From: Halalkalirubrum salinum
GTDB taxonomy: Archaea > Halobacteriota > Halobacteria > Halobacteriales > Haloferacaceae
DNA: 64,000 bases
Assembly (NCBI RefSeq): GCF_005543295.1
Contig: NZ_SRSG01000009.1
Span: forward strand, 62,001-126,000
Direction: 5' to 3'
This document shows positions 27,434 to 35,827 of the stretch, one piece after another. The notes beneath the pieces were generated by a model. That model saw only the letters and a program-made list of their open reading frames with translations, was not told the origin of the DNA and did no database searches. The translations under genes and the position numbers were made by a program. The stretch's first letter is position 1; every line of letters begins with the position of its first letter.

Positions 27434-27782
27434 CACAGAAGGCTGGCGTATCGTTCGGGAACTGAAGTCGCATACTGGTCGTTTTGGTCGGGCGATCGCG
27501 ATGCGGGCGGCACGCCGATCGACGAGTAACCGGCAATTATTGTAACAAATAAGCGCGATCGGGCGGCGGTAGTGCGAGTATCGTCAGACAATAATATTTA
27601 GAGTATAATTTTGAAATAAAATTCGAGGCGAGAGAATAAATAATCTTAGCTTCTCTAAGTTGTTTTCAGGAGCGATCGTTTTTGGCCTTTTACGAGGTGA
27701 ATACCGTAAATCATATTGAACCACATCCAACGGTCTGGAGTTTATATACCCACCCAGCGGTAATCCGAAGTTGAGGTTGACA
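27434..27782. other. 349-base gene-free region, AT-rich in the second half
   Basis: I see no gene here. Bases 27580-27720 are markedly AT-rich, with several AATAAT and TAAATAA runs. The last 45 bases hold a TATA box for the following gene. No stable terminator hairpin is obvious after moaE. Confidence 0.6.
27741..27748 (+). promoter_or_regulatory. TATA box before the DUF7123-type gene
   Basis: TTTATATA lies 35-42 bases before the ATG at 27783. This is slightly farther than leaderless spacing, so the transcript probably has a leader of about 10 bases. Confidence 0.5.
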
Positions 27783-28028
27783 ATGAGCGCAACAGCATCC
27801 CCCTCCACCGCGGACAATCCGAAAGAAGAACGTCTCAAACAGTACCTGCTCGATCGCGCGAAAGACGGCGAGATGTACTTCAAAGGGAAGTTTATCGCTG
27901 ACGACGTCGGACTCTCGCCGAAAGAGATCGGCGCGTTGATGGTCAAACTTCGCGACTCGGCCACTGAGCTGACCGTCGAAAAGTGGTCCTACACGGGCGC
28001 GACGACCTGGCGCGTCGAAACGGCGTAA
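27783..28028 (+). CDS. Small winged-helix-like haloarchaeal protein (DUF7123 type)
   Basis: This 81-residue protein begins MSATASPSTADNPKEERLKQ. Its core (YFKGKFIADDVGLSPKEIGA then LMVKL) looks like a helix-turn-helix or winged-helix fold. It ends in a Trp-rich beta stretch, KWSYTGATTWRVETA. Very similar small proteins are widespread in haloarchaea. A DNA-binding role is suggested by the fold pattern but not shown. It has its own promoter, and the site-2 protease gene follows 113 bases later on the same strand. Confidence 0.75.
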   Translation: MSATASPSTADNPKEERLKQYLLDRAKDGEMYFKGKFIADDVGLSPKEIGALMVKLRDSATELTVEKWSYTGATTWRVETA

Positions 28029-28141
28029 GCGCTCCAGCTGGTCCCCATCGTTTTTTACCGGCGATAGTTCAGCAGCCACATGAGCGATCGCTTTCACCGT
28101 CGACGACAACACATAAACTCCCGTATCCCATATCTCCCGTG

Positions 28142-29299
28142 ATGGCTGACGACGATCCGGTCGCGACATCCGTTGATGGGTCGGTCCCACGCCCCCCCGA
28201 GCTGGAGTCGTGGTACCACCTGACCGATATTCGGGTCGACGGCGATCGAATCCTGTACTACGGCGAGCCGTTGATTCCAAGAAAGCGGCTGCTCGGCGAG
28301 CTGTGGGAGCCGTTTCAGCGTCGTGGGTACGACCTCAAGCTGGCTCGGGTCGACGGCGACCTCGCACTCGTCGCCGAGCCGATCGGCAGCAGCAGCCGTG
28401 ACGGGATTCCGTGGACGAACGTGATCATGTTCGCCGCGACGGTGATCTCGACGCTCTTTGTCGGTGCATATGGGTGGTACTACATTCCCATGGAAGAGAT
28501 CACCGCAAATCCCCTCTCCGTACTGGAGGCGTGGCCGTTCACGGCTGCGGTCCTCGGAGTGTTGATGATTCACGAGCTGGGTCACTACGCGATGGGGCGA
28601 TACCACGGGGTAGACGTCTCGCTGCCGTACGTGATCCCGTTCGTCTTCCCATTTGGAACCCTCGGCGCGATCATTCGTATGCGTGGCCGGATGCCCAGTC
28701 GAAAGGTGCTTTTCGACATCGGCGTTGCGGGCCCGATCGCCGGGCTCATCGCAACGGTTGTCGTCACGGCGATCGGGCTGTCGCTCGGGCCGGTCGAGAT
28801 CCCCGCATCGGTGCTCCAACAGGCAGAGTCCGGCCAGACGATCACGTTCAACAACCCGCCGCTTTTGGATCTCATCGCGTGGGCGATCGGCGAGCAGGCG
28901 ACGTATTCGGATCCGGCATTGAACCCGCACCCGGTGATTATTGGCGGCTGGGTTGGGATGTTCTTTACCCTGCTTAACCTCCTCCCGGTGGGTCAACTTG
29001 ACGGCGGGCACATGGTTCGGGCGATGGTCGGCGAGCGCCAGGAGACGATCGCCTCACTCGTCCCCGCCGCACTGTTCGGAATTGCGGGGTATCTGTACTA
29101 CATTCGTGGCCTCGGGATTAACGAGTCGGTCGGGCTGTGGGCCTTCTGGGGCGTGTTCGCCATGGCGATCGCCTACAGTGGCCCCGCAAATCCGACCGAC
29201 GAGTCGTCGATCGGCTGGCCGCGGATCGCGATCGGGTTCGCGACCTTCGGCGTCGGCCTGTTGTGTTTCATGCTCGTGCCGATTCAGGTCGTCGGGTGA
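28142..29299 (+). CDS. Site-2 protease family (M50) membrane metalloprotease
   Basis: The protein has 385 residues from MADDDPVATSVDG. About eight hydrophobic segments begin near residue 90. The zinc site is HELGH near residue 143, and the third ligand lies in the NLLPVGQLDGGHM motif near 285. It is expected to cut transmembrane segments of substrate proteins within the membrane. The N-terminal 90 residues form a soluble domain seen in archaeal S2P relatives (WYHLTDIRVDGDRILYYGEP). An earlier in-frame start exists at 27983 but would run through the preceding gene. Confidence 0.92.
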   Translation: MADDDPVATSVDGSVPRPPELESWYHLTDIRVDGDRILYYGEPLIPRKRLLGELWEPFQRRGYDLKLARVDGDLALVAEPIGSSSRDGIPWTNVIMFAATVISTLFVGAYGWYYIPMEEITANPLSVLEAWPFTAAVLGVLMIHELGHYAMGRYHGVDVSLPYVIPFVFPFGTLGAIIRMRGRMPSRKVLFDIGVAGPIAGLIATVVVTAIGLSLGPVEIPASVLQQAESGQTITFNNPPLLDLIAWAIGEQATYSDPALNPHPVIIGGWVGMFFTLLNLLPVGQLDGGHMVRAMVGERQETIASLVPAALFGIAGYLYYIRGLGINESVGLWAFWGVFAMAIAYSGPANPTDESSIGWPRIAIGFATFGVGLLCFMLVPIQVVG

Positions 29300-29376
29300 T
29301 CCTGTGGAGGTCGGGACAGCAATCGACACTACCCAATGCCATTGGTCGCCACAAATCCCGACAAAAACCAGCGAGA

Positions 29377-29384
29377 GATATAAC
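29377..29384 (+). promoter_or_regulatory. TATA-like box of the CoA-transferase gene
   Basis: GATATAAC lies 25-32 bases before the ATG at 29409, supporting that start and a leaderless transcript. Confidence 0.5.
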
Positions 29385-29408
29385 TCATCGAGCACAAAAG
29401 AGAGACGA

Positions 29409-30638
29409 ATGGCTGGGGAAGCACGCGATCCAGACGGGACAGCCGGTCCACTGTCGGGCGTAACGGTCGTAGACATCTCACAGGTACTCGTTGGACCCTT
29501 TTGTACGATGCAACTGGGCGATCTCGGTGCGGACGTCATCAAGATCGAACAGCCCGAAACCGGCGATCAAACGCGGGGATGGTATCCACCGGCATTCGAG
29601 GATGACGAATCGATGAGCGCGTACTACGCGAGTGTGAACCGCAACAAACGATCGATGACGCTGAATCTCAAAACCGATCGCGGCCGGGCGGTGGTACGAG
29701 AGCTGTGTGCAGACGCAGATGTGTTCGTCGAGAACTTCCGCGTGGGAACGACTGAGAAGTGGGGGCTCGGCTACGAGGATCTCATCGAAGCGAACCCGGA
29801 TTTGGTATACTGTTCACTCTCGGGGTACGGCGAGTGGGGGCCAGCAGCCGATCGGCCCGCGTACGATCTGGTGATGCAGGCCGAAGGTGGATTCATGAGC
29901 ATCACTGGCGAGCCCGATGGTGAACCCGTCCGAGTTGGGGTCGCGATCGCGGATATCGGGGCGGGAATGTACGCAACACAGGCGATTCTCGCGGCGCTGT
30001 TTCGACGGGCGTTCGCCGACGAAGGTGGACAAAAAATCGACGTGAGTCTCTTTGACGGACAGCTCGCATGGCTCTCATATATGGCGAGCTACTGGTTTGC
30101 GAGCGGTGAGAGCCCAACGAAGATGGGCTCGAAACACCCAACGATCGTGCCCTATCAGGCGTTTTCGACCCGAGATGGCCACGTTGTGGTTGCGGCCGCC
30201 TCTGAGGCCATCTGGGAGCGGTTGTGTCATGCACTCGATCGTCCGGACCTTCTTGATGACGATCGATTCGAGACGAATGCCGACCGTGTCGAAAACCGGG
30301 ACGTACTCGACCCACTGCTCGAACGCGAGTTCGCCGGCTACAAGACCGAGGAGGTGCTCACGCTGTTGTCGGCCGCAGACGTGCCAGCAACCGCGATCAA
30401 CGACATCGAGGCGGCACTGTCGCACCCCCAGGCGGCAGCCCGAAAGATGAAAACGACAGTTGAACACCCACAGGCAGGACCGATCGAGATGGTGTCGAGC
30501 CCGATGCATCTCTCGGAGTCACCGGCGACCATCCGCCGGCACCCACCGTCACTCGGGGAACACACAAATGAGATTCTTTCAGAACTCGGATACACCGAAG
30601 CGTCGATCGACCGGCTCCGAGCCGAGGGCGTCGTGTGA
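29409..30638 (+). CDS. CoA-transferase of the CaiB/BaiF family
   Basis: This 409-residue class III CoA-transferase has the N-terminal DISQVLVGPFCTMQLGDLGA then DVIKIE signature. The catalytic Asp is in RPAYDLVMQAEGG near residue 158. The C-terminal half is normal. It moves CoA between carboxylic acids in a ping-pong manner. The substrate is not fixed by sequence. A VOC-family protein follows 73 bases downstream with its own promoter, so a shared pathway is possible but unproven. The open frame starts at 28941, but the TATA box and MAGEARD start favour 29409. Confidence 0.9.
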   Translation: MAGEARDPDGTAGPLSGVTVVDISQVLVGPFCTMQLGDLGADVIKIEQPETGDQTRGWYPPAFEDDESMSAYYASVNRNKRSMTLNLKTDRGRAVVRELCADADVFVENFRVGTTEKWGLGYEDLIEANPDLVYCSLSGYGEWGPAADRPAYDLVMQAEGGFMSITGEPDGEPVRVGVAIADIGAGMYATQAILAALFRRAFADEGGQKIDVSLFDGQLAWLSYMASYWFASGESPTKMGSKHPTIVPYQAFSTRDGHVVVAAASEAIWERLCHALDRPDLLDDDRFETNADRVENRDVLDPLLEREFAGYKTEEVLTLLSAADVPATAINDIEAALSHPQAAARKMKTTVEHPQAGPIEMVSSPMHLSESPATIRRHPPSLGEHTNEILSELGYTEASIDRLRAEGVV

Positions 30639-30680
30639 ACCAGTGGATTGTCCGCGAAATGGAGTCTCCACTGGTGAGCG

Positions 30681-30688
30681 AATTTATT
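30681..30688 (+). promoter_or_regulatory. TATA-like box of the VOC gene
   Basis: AATTTATT lies 24-31 bases before the ATG at 30712. It favours this ATG over the one six bases upstream. Confidence 0.45.
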
Positions 30689-30711
30689 GGTCACGAACAC
30701 GATCGATGCAT

Positions 30712-31110
30712 ATGGAGATTGACGCGATCGACCACGTGAACCTCAAAATACCCGCGGACGGCATCGAGGCTGCGATCGAGTTTTATCACGACGGGCTCAG
30801 ATTCGATATCGAGAACCGCGAGCTGTACGAGGCCGGCGAGAAGCCGTTCGTCTCGGTTCGGCTGAACGATTCCGCAGTCATCCACCTTCGACCGAGTGAA
30901 GCGTTTGTGCCGCCTGAAAAGGACAGCTACGATCACCTCGCGATCGTGACGCCCGAACCGATCGACGCTGTCAAACACCGACTCGAAACAGCCAAAATCG
31001 AGATCGACCAAGAGCTTGAACCCTTAGGCGCAACCGGCGTCGCCCCAGCGGTGTACGTCACCGATCCGTTTGGCTACTTCATCGAAATAAAAACGACAGT
31101 CAATGCGTAG
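30712..31110 (+). CDS. VOC superfamily protein (glyoxalase/dioxygenase fold)
   Basis: This 132-residue single-domain protein has the two beta-alpha-beta-beta-beta modules of the vicinal oxygen chelate fold. Candidate metal ligands are His8 (IDHVNLKI), a Glu near 41-56, His in DHLAIVTPE near 80 and Glu in FGYFIEIK near the end. Such proteins include glyoxalase I, dioxygenases and resistance proteins. The exact reaction is unknown. It follows the CoA-transferase on the same strand. Confidence 0.85.
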   Translation: MEIDAIDHVNLKIPADGIEAAIEFYHDGLRFDIENRELYEAGEKPFVSVRLNDSAVIHLRPSEAFVPPEKDSYDHLAIVTPEPIDAVKHRLETAKIEIDQELEPLGATGVAPAVYVTDPFGYFIEIKTTVNA

Positions 31111-31125
31111 CGCTGGGAGCCAGTG

Positions 31126-32364
31126 CTAGGCGATCGGCGTTCGGAGTGCCCAGACGTCCTCCGTTGGATCGAGTCGGTGTGGTTCCGCACCGCGATCGGT
31201 CAGAACCCCCGCGTGGTACAACATCGCCTTGAGCTGAAAGACCGTTGGCGAGTGGTACACCGATCCGTCGGCGAGCGCATCCACGTTGAGACGACCGTCG
31301 GCGTCAAGGACGCGGCTGCGAACGGCCGATCGCCCGGAAAGGAACAGCTCAACAGTAAACGTTGGATGGTGCGTGTGAAGCCACGCAACGAAGTCAACAA
31401 GCGACGGCCGGGTGATTCCGTCGTTGTGCATCGTCTGTAGCTCCTCGGCGAGCAGTTGCGTCGCCGGATAGGCCCACACAACGCGGCGGGTCAACAGTCC
31501 CCATTTGGGAGCCAGCTCGCAGAACCGCTTGCGCGATCGCTTCCAGCCGTCGAACGGCGACAAGGCCGCATCGACGGACCCGTACTGCTCGATTCCAAAA
31601 CGGACAACCTCTCGGCCGAGCGGCGTGAGCCGATCGCGATCCGGATCGCGATCGATCAATCCGAGGAACGCCGCTCCCCGCCGAGCACCGTCGACGGCCG
31701 CAACAACACGATCTTCAAGTACGCGTTGGGTGGGCGCGGGGTGATAGACACAGAGCGGGTACGCGAGATAGTTCTTTGGATGATTCAACCCGAACGACGC
31801 GTCGGCGACGCCCTGTGCGCTCGCCTGAAACCGGATTGCGGTCGCGTCTGGCGAAGTCCGATTGCCAACCACGCGAGGGGTTTCGATCGGCTCAACCGTC
31901 CCGTTCGCGTCGACACCCAGCACACCAACGTTGAGCTCACGAGCCAGCGTTCGAGCGGTTTCAGAAACCGCGTCTGTCGGTGCAGCGACGTACGCGGCGT
32001 TCGCCTCTGCGAGGCGATCGTACGCCTGCAGAATCCCGCGTTCAACGTCGATCGCCGCGTCTGCGCGATAGCCCTTGGCTTCGATCGCGATGAGCGGCGG
32101 CTCCTCGCCAAAGCGCTCGACTGCGAGCAACTCCGAGGGGAGCGCGCGGACACCCACGAGATCGGGGTATCCCGACCCGAGCCGGACGTGATTGAACGGT
32201 GCCAGCACCGCTTGGATGTCTGGATCGATCGGCTGTCCGGCGAGCCAGTTGTCGGTTCCAAACTGCGTGTCGACGACAGCGTACGTCTGCTCGGCCGCCT
32301 CGGGGAACAGCCGCTGTTTGGCGTGCGCGAGGACCGCTGGCTCCGAAAGCGCGGCGCTTGCCAT
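31126..32364 (-). CDS. Putative PD-(D/E)XK nuclease-like protein with C-terminal helical/winged part
   Basis: I do not recognise a named family for this 412-residue protein. In the N-terminal part GYPDLVG places an Asp at 68. PLIAIEAKGYR places Glu95 and Lys97, and a helix with Gln113 and Tyr115 follows (ERGILQAYDRL). This spacing matches the PD-(D/E)XK core plus its usual Gln/Tyr helix. The next region (ELNVGVLGVDANG) is alpha/beta. The last 190 residues contain a winged-helix-like stretch (LTPLGREVVRFG). DNA cleavage or end recognition is inferred from the motif. It is convergent with the VOC gene and has no modification or restriction gene beside it. Confidence 0.6.
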   Translation of the reverse strand: MASAALSEPAVLAHAKQRLFPEAAEQTYAVVDTQFGTDNWLAGQPIDPDIQAVLAPFNHVRLGSGYPDLVGVRALPSELLAVERFGEEPPLIAIEAKGYRADAAIDVERGILQAYDRLAEANAAYVAAPTDAVSETARTLARELNVGVLGVDANGTVEPIETPRVVGNRTSPDATAIRFQASAQGVADASFGLNHPKNYLAYPLCVYHPAPTQRVLEDRVVAAVDGARRGAAFLGLIDRDPDRDRLTPLGREVVRFGIEQYGSVDAALSPFDGWKRSRKRFCELAPKWGLLTRRVVWAYPATQLLAEELQTMHNDGITRPSLVDFVAWLHTHHPTFTVELFLSGRSAVRSRVLDADGRLNVDALADGSVYHSPTVFQLKAMLYHAGVLTDRGAEPHRLDPTEDVWALRTPIA

Positions 32365-32433
32365 ACATCACTTCTCAGGACGGATCGTCATCAACGTTCG
32401 CGTCTGGAGGGCGATCTCTCGGCCGCTAAGTGG

Positions 32434-32505
32434 GTTCGATCGCCGACCCAATCGTTTGTTCGATCGCCGACCCAATCGTTTGTTCGATCGCCGACCCAGC
32501 CGTTT
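32434..32505. repeat. 24-bp tandem repeat, three copies, upstream of the SDR gene
   Basis: Units at 32434-32457, 32458-32481 and 32482-32505 read GTTCGATCGCCGACCCAATC then GTTT. The first two are identical and the third differs by one or two bases. The array ends 25 bases before the SDR start, in the expected promoter zone. Confidence 0.9.
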
Positions 32506-32530
32506 TGAGGTTCACCCACGACAGAGTGGT

Positions 32531-33349
32531 ATGGAACGAGCCGAGCGCACCGACAGAACGACGAGCGATCGATCGAAGCGGTCGCTCGCGCTTGTCACCG
32601 GTGCGGCCTCGGGGATCGGCAAGGCGCTGGCGTCGATCGTCGCGCGAAACGGCCACGATCTCTTGTTGATCGATGTCGACGAGGAGCCCCTCGCCGAACA
32701 CGCCGATCGACTCGCAGACGTACACGGTGTGTGGACCGAGCCGCTAGCGCTCGATCTCACAGCCGACGGAGCTGTCGATCGCATCGACGACCGGCTGGCG
32801 GCGATCGACGGCCGCGTGGACGTATTGTGTAACAACGCCGGCGTTCCGGTGTACGGCCGGTTCACCGAGACAGACTTCGATGACGAACGGGCAATGATCG
32901 AGCTGAATGTGGTTGCAACAACGGCGTTGACAAAACGGATCGCGCCGCGGATGGTCGATCGCGGCCACGGGCACATCCTCCACACCGCGTCGCTGGCGGG
33001 TGTGGTACCAGTCCCGACCGCTGCGATCTACGGGGCAACGAAGGCGTACGTCCGATCGTTCTCGCTGGCACTCGCGACCGAGCTACGGGGTACAGGCGTC
33101 ACGGTTACCACACTGTGTCCGGGTGAAACGAATACGGCGTTTCTCACTCGAGGCGGAATGGATCGATCGGCGATTCCAGGGCGACGCCTGCAGTCGCCGC
33201 GATCGGTTGCAGAAGTAGCCTATCAGGGGATGATCGCCGGCGATCGGGTCGTGGTCCCCAGTCAGTGGGACAGGCTACGGTACATCCTTGGAAAACTGCT
33301 CCCGGAGGCGATATCTGCACGGATTACCGAGCGGTTCTGGTCGGGATGA
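32531..33349 (+). CDS. Short-chain dehydrogenase/reductase (SDR) family protein
   Basis: The 272-residue protein has the classical SDR motifs. The nucleotide-binding TGAASGIGKA is near residue 23, then NNAG near 106. The catalytic Ser is in HTASLAGV and the YGATK (YxxxK) pair is near 165. It reduces or oxidises an alcohol or ketone with NAD(P). The last 60 residues (SVAEVAYQGM, then VVVPSQWDRL) resemble DltE-like SDRs. The substrate is unknown. The 24-bp tandem array lies just upstream. Confidence 0.9.
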   Translation: MERAERTDRTTSDRSKRSLALVTGAASGIGKALASIVARNGHDLLLIDVDEEPLAEHADRLADVHGVWTEPLALDLTADGAVDRIDDRLAAIDGRVDVLCNNAGVPVYGRFTETDFDDERAMIELNVVATTALTKRIAPRMVDRGHGHILHTASLAGVVPVPTAAIYGATKAYVRSFSLALATELRGTGVTVTTLCPGETNTAFLTRGGMDRSAIPGRRLQSPRSVAEVAYQGMIAGDRVVVPSQWDRLRYILGKLLPEAISARITERFWSG

Positions 33350-33419
33350 GCGGGCGATCGCTCCAATGTGATCAACGGGACACGATGCAAAAACGGAACT
33401 CGGGACGTGGGAGGTGGGT

Positions 33420-33803
33420 CTACCGGCCGGTCGGTGTGACTGAATCGCCGATCGCGCTCATAACCTGCATGGCTGCGCTCGCTGCCAGCCCCTGGGCGAC
33501 CTCGTTCGCGTCAGTCTCATCCAGCCCGGAGGCCAGTTCATCGATTTCCGGGGAGAACCCAGCGGTGACAGGGTGCCCAGCCGGGGGCTCGACAGCGACA
33601 GTTGCAAGTGGCCCTGTGCCGTCAAACGATAGCTCAGAGCCGACGTGGTATCCCTCCGGAAGGTACGACTCAGTCCGGGAGACGATGCCTGCAACCTCCT
33701 GGCGGAGTGCCTGTTTTTGTTCACCGGATAGCTCTACGTCGTTCGTCGGTTGGCCGGCCTCGACGACGCCGGGGGCCCCCGCATAGGGGTTGTTTCCGTT
33801 CAT
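33420..33803 (-). CDS. Conserved haloarchaeal protein of unknown function (DUF5811 type)
   Basis: The protein has 127 residues from MNGNNPYAGAPG. It is acidic and has a helical segment (LSGEQKQALRQEVAGIVSRT), a beta part with LPEGYHVGSEL, and a C-terminal helical run EVAQGLAASAAMQVMSAIGD. I recall short proteins with this NNPYAG start as a haloarchaea-only family. No catalytic motif is visible. The open frame upstream is non-coding in character. The arginine decarboxylase gene lies 88 bases upstream on the same strand. Confidence 0.72.
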   Translation of the reverse strand: MNGNNPYAGAPGVVEAGQPTNDVELSGEQKQALRQEVAGIVSRTESYLPEGYHVGSELSFDGTGPLATVAVEPPAGHPVTAGFSPEIDELASGLDETDANEVAQGLAASAAMQVMSAIGDSVTPTGR

Positions 33804-33891
33804 GTGAGAGGCTGTAGGCAGTATGTCACACCAGCGTATAAAACCGTCGGGCAGCCGGATTCCGATCGCACAGCCAGTCTGGCCGCGTGTA

Positions 33892-34374
33892 TCACCGAAA
33901 CATCGGCGCGCTGTCGCCGTAGGCCGCAAGCACAACCGCGACAACGCACTCGTCGGCTGCTGGCTCTGCGATCGACACCTCATAGCCGCGATCGGGACAG
34001 GACCACTCCCTGAGCGACAACCCCGCCGTAAGCCCAACGTCAAGTTCGTCCCGAACCGCCTCGGCGTCTGGCCCTGTCGCCTCGTAGAACAGTCCGGGGC
34101 CGGGGCCGATCGCCCATCCCAATCCGGCCGCGATCGGCTCCTCCTCACCGGGCGCGGCGACGGCTTTCGACTGGACGACGAACAGCCGGTTTCCAGCCGT
34201 CCCGAGGTCCGGTGCGGCCTCGACCTGCTGGATGGTTCCGCGATCGGGCACGATAGACGAAACAGTCACCAGGTTGTAGTTGTGGAGGTTGATCTCCGCG
34301 AGCGCGGCGTCGTAGGCGGCGATCTCGGTCGGGCCGCGGCCGACACCGCCAGCCACGTAGATCGTGGGGTTCAT
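33892..34374 (-). CDS. pdaD: Pyruvoyl-dependent arginine decarboxylase
   Basis: The 160-residue proenzyme has the self-cleavage site between Ser39 and Ser40 in VTVSSIVP, where the new N-terminal Ser becomes the pyruvoyl cofactor. The GPGPGLFYEATG stretch near 90-101 and the C-terminal part match the family length and pattern. It makes agmatine from arginine. In archaea agmatine feeds polyamine synthesis and is needed for the agmatidine modification of tRNA-Ile2, a role that fits haloarchaea with little polyamine. Confidence 0.92.
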   Translation of the reverse strand: MNPTIYVAGGVGRGPTEIAAYDAALAEINLHNYNLVTVSSIVPDRGTIQQVEAAPDLGTAGNRLFVVQSKAVAAPGEEEPIAAGLGWAIGPGPGLFYEATGPDAEAVRDELDVGLTAGLSLREWSCPDRGYEVSIAEPAADECVVAVVLAAYGDSAPMFR

Positions 34375-34503
34375 TGGCCGATGTAGTCGGTCACGCGAAT
34401 AAGGGGTTACGAAACGCTGCGATGGATGTCAAAAGAGCGTACGTAGCTGTCGAACAGTGAAGACGGCCCTGGAGGCTGTCCCACTGCGTGGCTGTCGGGT
34501 CGT

Positions 34504-35727
34504 TCAGTACTGGTATTTGATAACGCCGTCAGGCTCGTCCTCGGAGCGATCGAGCTTCTCGCGGGCGGCCTCGAAGTCTGCGGTCGTTACCGCGGTGCGA
34601 TCGTCGCGGATAGCGAACATTCCCGCCTCCGTCGAGAGGCTCTTGATGTCCGCGCCGCTGTATCCAGAGAGCTCGTCGGCAATCGAGTCGAGGTCGACGT
34701 CGTCAGCGAGGTTCATGTCCTCGGTGTGGATTTTAAGGATCCGACGGCGGCCCTCAAGTTCAGGTTTGGGTACCTCAATGAGTCGATCGAAGCGGCCGGG
34801 GCGAAGGATCGCCTCGTCAAGCATATCAAATCGGTTGGTTGCAGCGATGATGCGGATCTCGCCGCGATCGTCGAAGCCATCCATCTCACTGAGCAGTTGC
34901 ATCATTGTCCGCTGGACCTCCGCATCACCGGAGGTCTTCGAGTCCGTCCGTCGCGACGCAACCGCGTCGATTTCGTCGATGAAAACGACTGCCGGCTCGC
35001 GCTCGGCGGCGAGTTTGAACAGATCGCGAACCAGCCGCGAGCCCTCGCCAATGAACTTCTGGACGAGTTCAGAACCGGCCATCTTGATGAACGTCGCGTC
35101 GGTCTCGTTGGCGACCGCCTTCGCGAGCATCGTCTTGCCGGTTCCCGGTGGACCGTGCAACAACACCCCGGACGGCGGCTCGACGCCAACGGCGTCGAAC
35201 AGCTCTGGGTTCGACAGTGGATCTTCGACGGCCTCGCGAACCTCGCGAATCTGCTCGTCGATCCCGCCGATATCCGCGTAGCTCACCGCGGGTGAATCGG
35301 TGATCTCCATCGCTTGCGCGCGCGAGTCGGTCTCGTCGTCGAGGACGAGTTCGATCCCGAACGACTCGTTTATTGCCACGCGATCGCCCGCTTCGATATC
35401 GTTGAGAACACCCGGAGAGACCTCAGTAAGTACCTCTTGGTTGTTGCCATGTTGTTTGATGATGACGCCGTCTTCGGATATCTCTTCGACAGAGGCGATG
35501 TACAACGCCGAGGCTTTCAGTGCATTGTTACGATGTTTGAGCCGCTGGACCTCCTCGCGGAGGTCCTGGCGGCGATCGGTCGCATCTGTGAGGCGGTCAT
35601 CGAGCTCCTCGTTGACCGTGAGGATGCGCTCGAAGTGCTGTTTGAGCGCGGTGAGGCGTTCAGTATCGGACATCTCCGGATCCAACTCCAATCGCGGTTG
35701 GTCCGGGAGCGACGGGCTACGTGACAT
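34504..35727 (-). CDS. pan: Proteasome-activating nucleotidase (PAN)
   Basis: The 407-residue protein has an N-terminal coiled coil (about 25-75), an OB-like domain, then an AAA module. Walker [19 protein letters not shown] is near residue 193, and Walker [10 protein letters not shown] and the SRH follow. It unfolds proteins and feeds them to the 20S proteasome. The C-terminus is GVIKYQY. The last three residues are Tyr-Gln-Tyr, so the strict HbYX gate-opening motif (Tyr second from the end) is not present as written. A TATA-like box lies upstream. No proteasome subunit gene is adjacent. Confidence 0.95.
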   Translation of the reverse strand: MSRSPSLPDQPRLELDPEMSDTERLTALKQHFERILTVNEELDDRLTDATDRRQDLREEVQRLKHRNNALKASALYIASVEEISEDGVIIKQHGNNQEVLTEVSPGVLNDIEAGDRVAINESFGIELVLDDETDSRAQAMEITDSPAVSYADIGGIDEQIREVREAVEDPLSNPELFDAVGVEPPSGVLLHGPPGTGKTMLAKAVANETDATFIKMAGSELVQKFIGEGSRLVRDLFKLAAEREPAVVFIDEIDAVASRRTDSKTSGDAEVQRTMMQLLSEMDGFDDRGEIRIIAATNRFDMLDEAILRPGRFDRLIEVPKPELEGRRRILKIHTEDMNLADDVDLDSIADELSGYSGADIKSLSTEAGMFAIRDDRTAVTTADFEAAREKLDRSEDEPDGVIKYQY

Positions 35728-35751
35728 TCGCTATGATCCCTTTGTGTCGGG

Positions 35752-35759
35752 GATAAATG
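35752..35759 (-). promoter_or_regulatory. TATA-like box of pan
   Basis: On the minus strand CATTTATC sits 25-32 bases before the pan ATG. Confidence 0.45.
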
Positions 35760-35827
35760 TGCCTTTGGGTCGCGGACGCACCACGGATACCACAAGAACG
35801 CAAAAAACTGATCAGGCGAGAACGGGG

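Noticed and set aside
31456-32508. 350-residue plus-strand open frame
   Set aside because: It is antisense to the PD-(D/E)XK-like gene, Arg-rich, and has no recognisable domain. Long antisense frames are common in GC-rich DNA.
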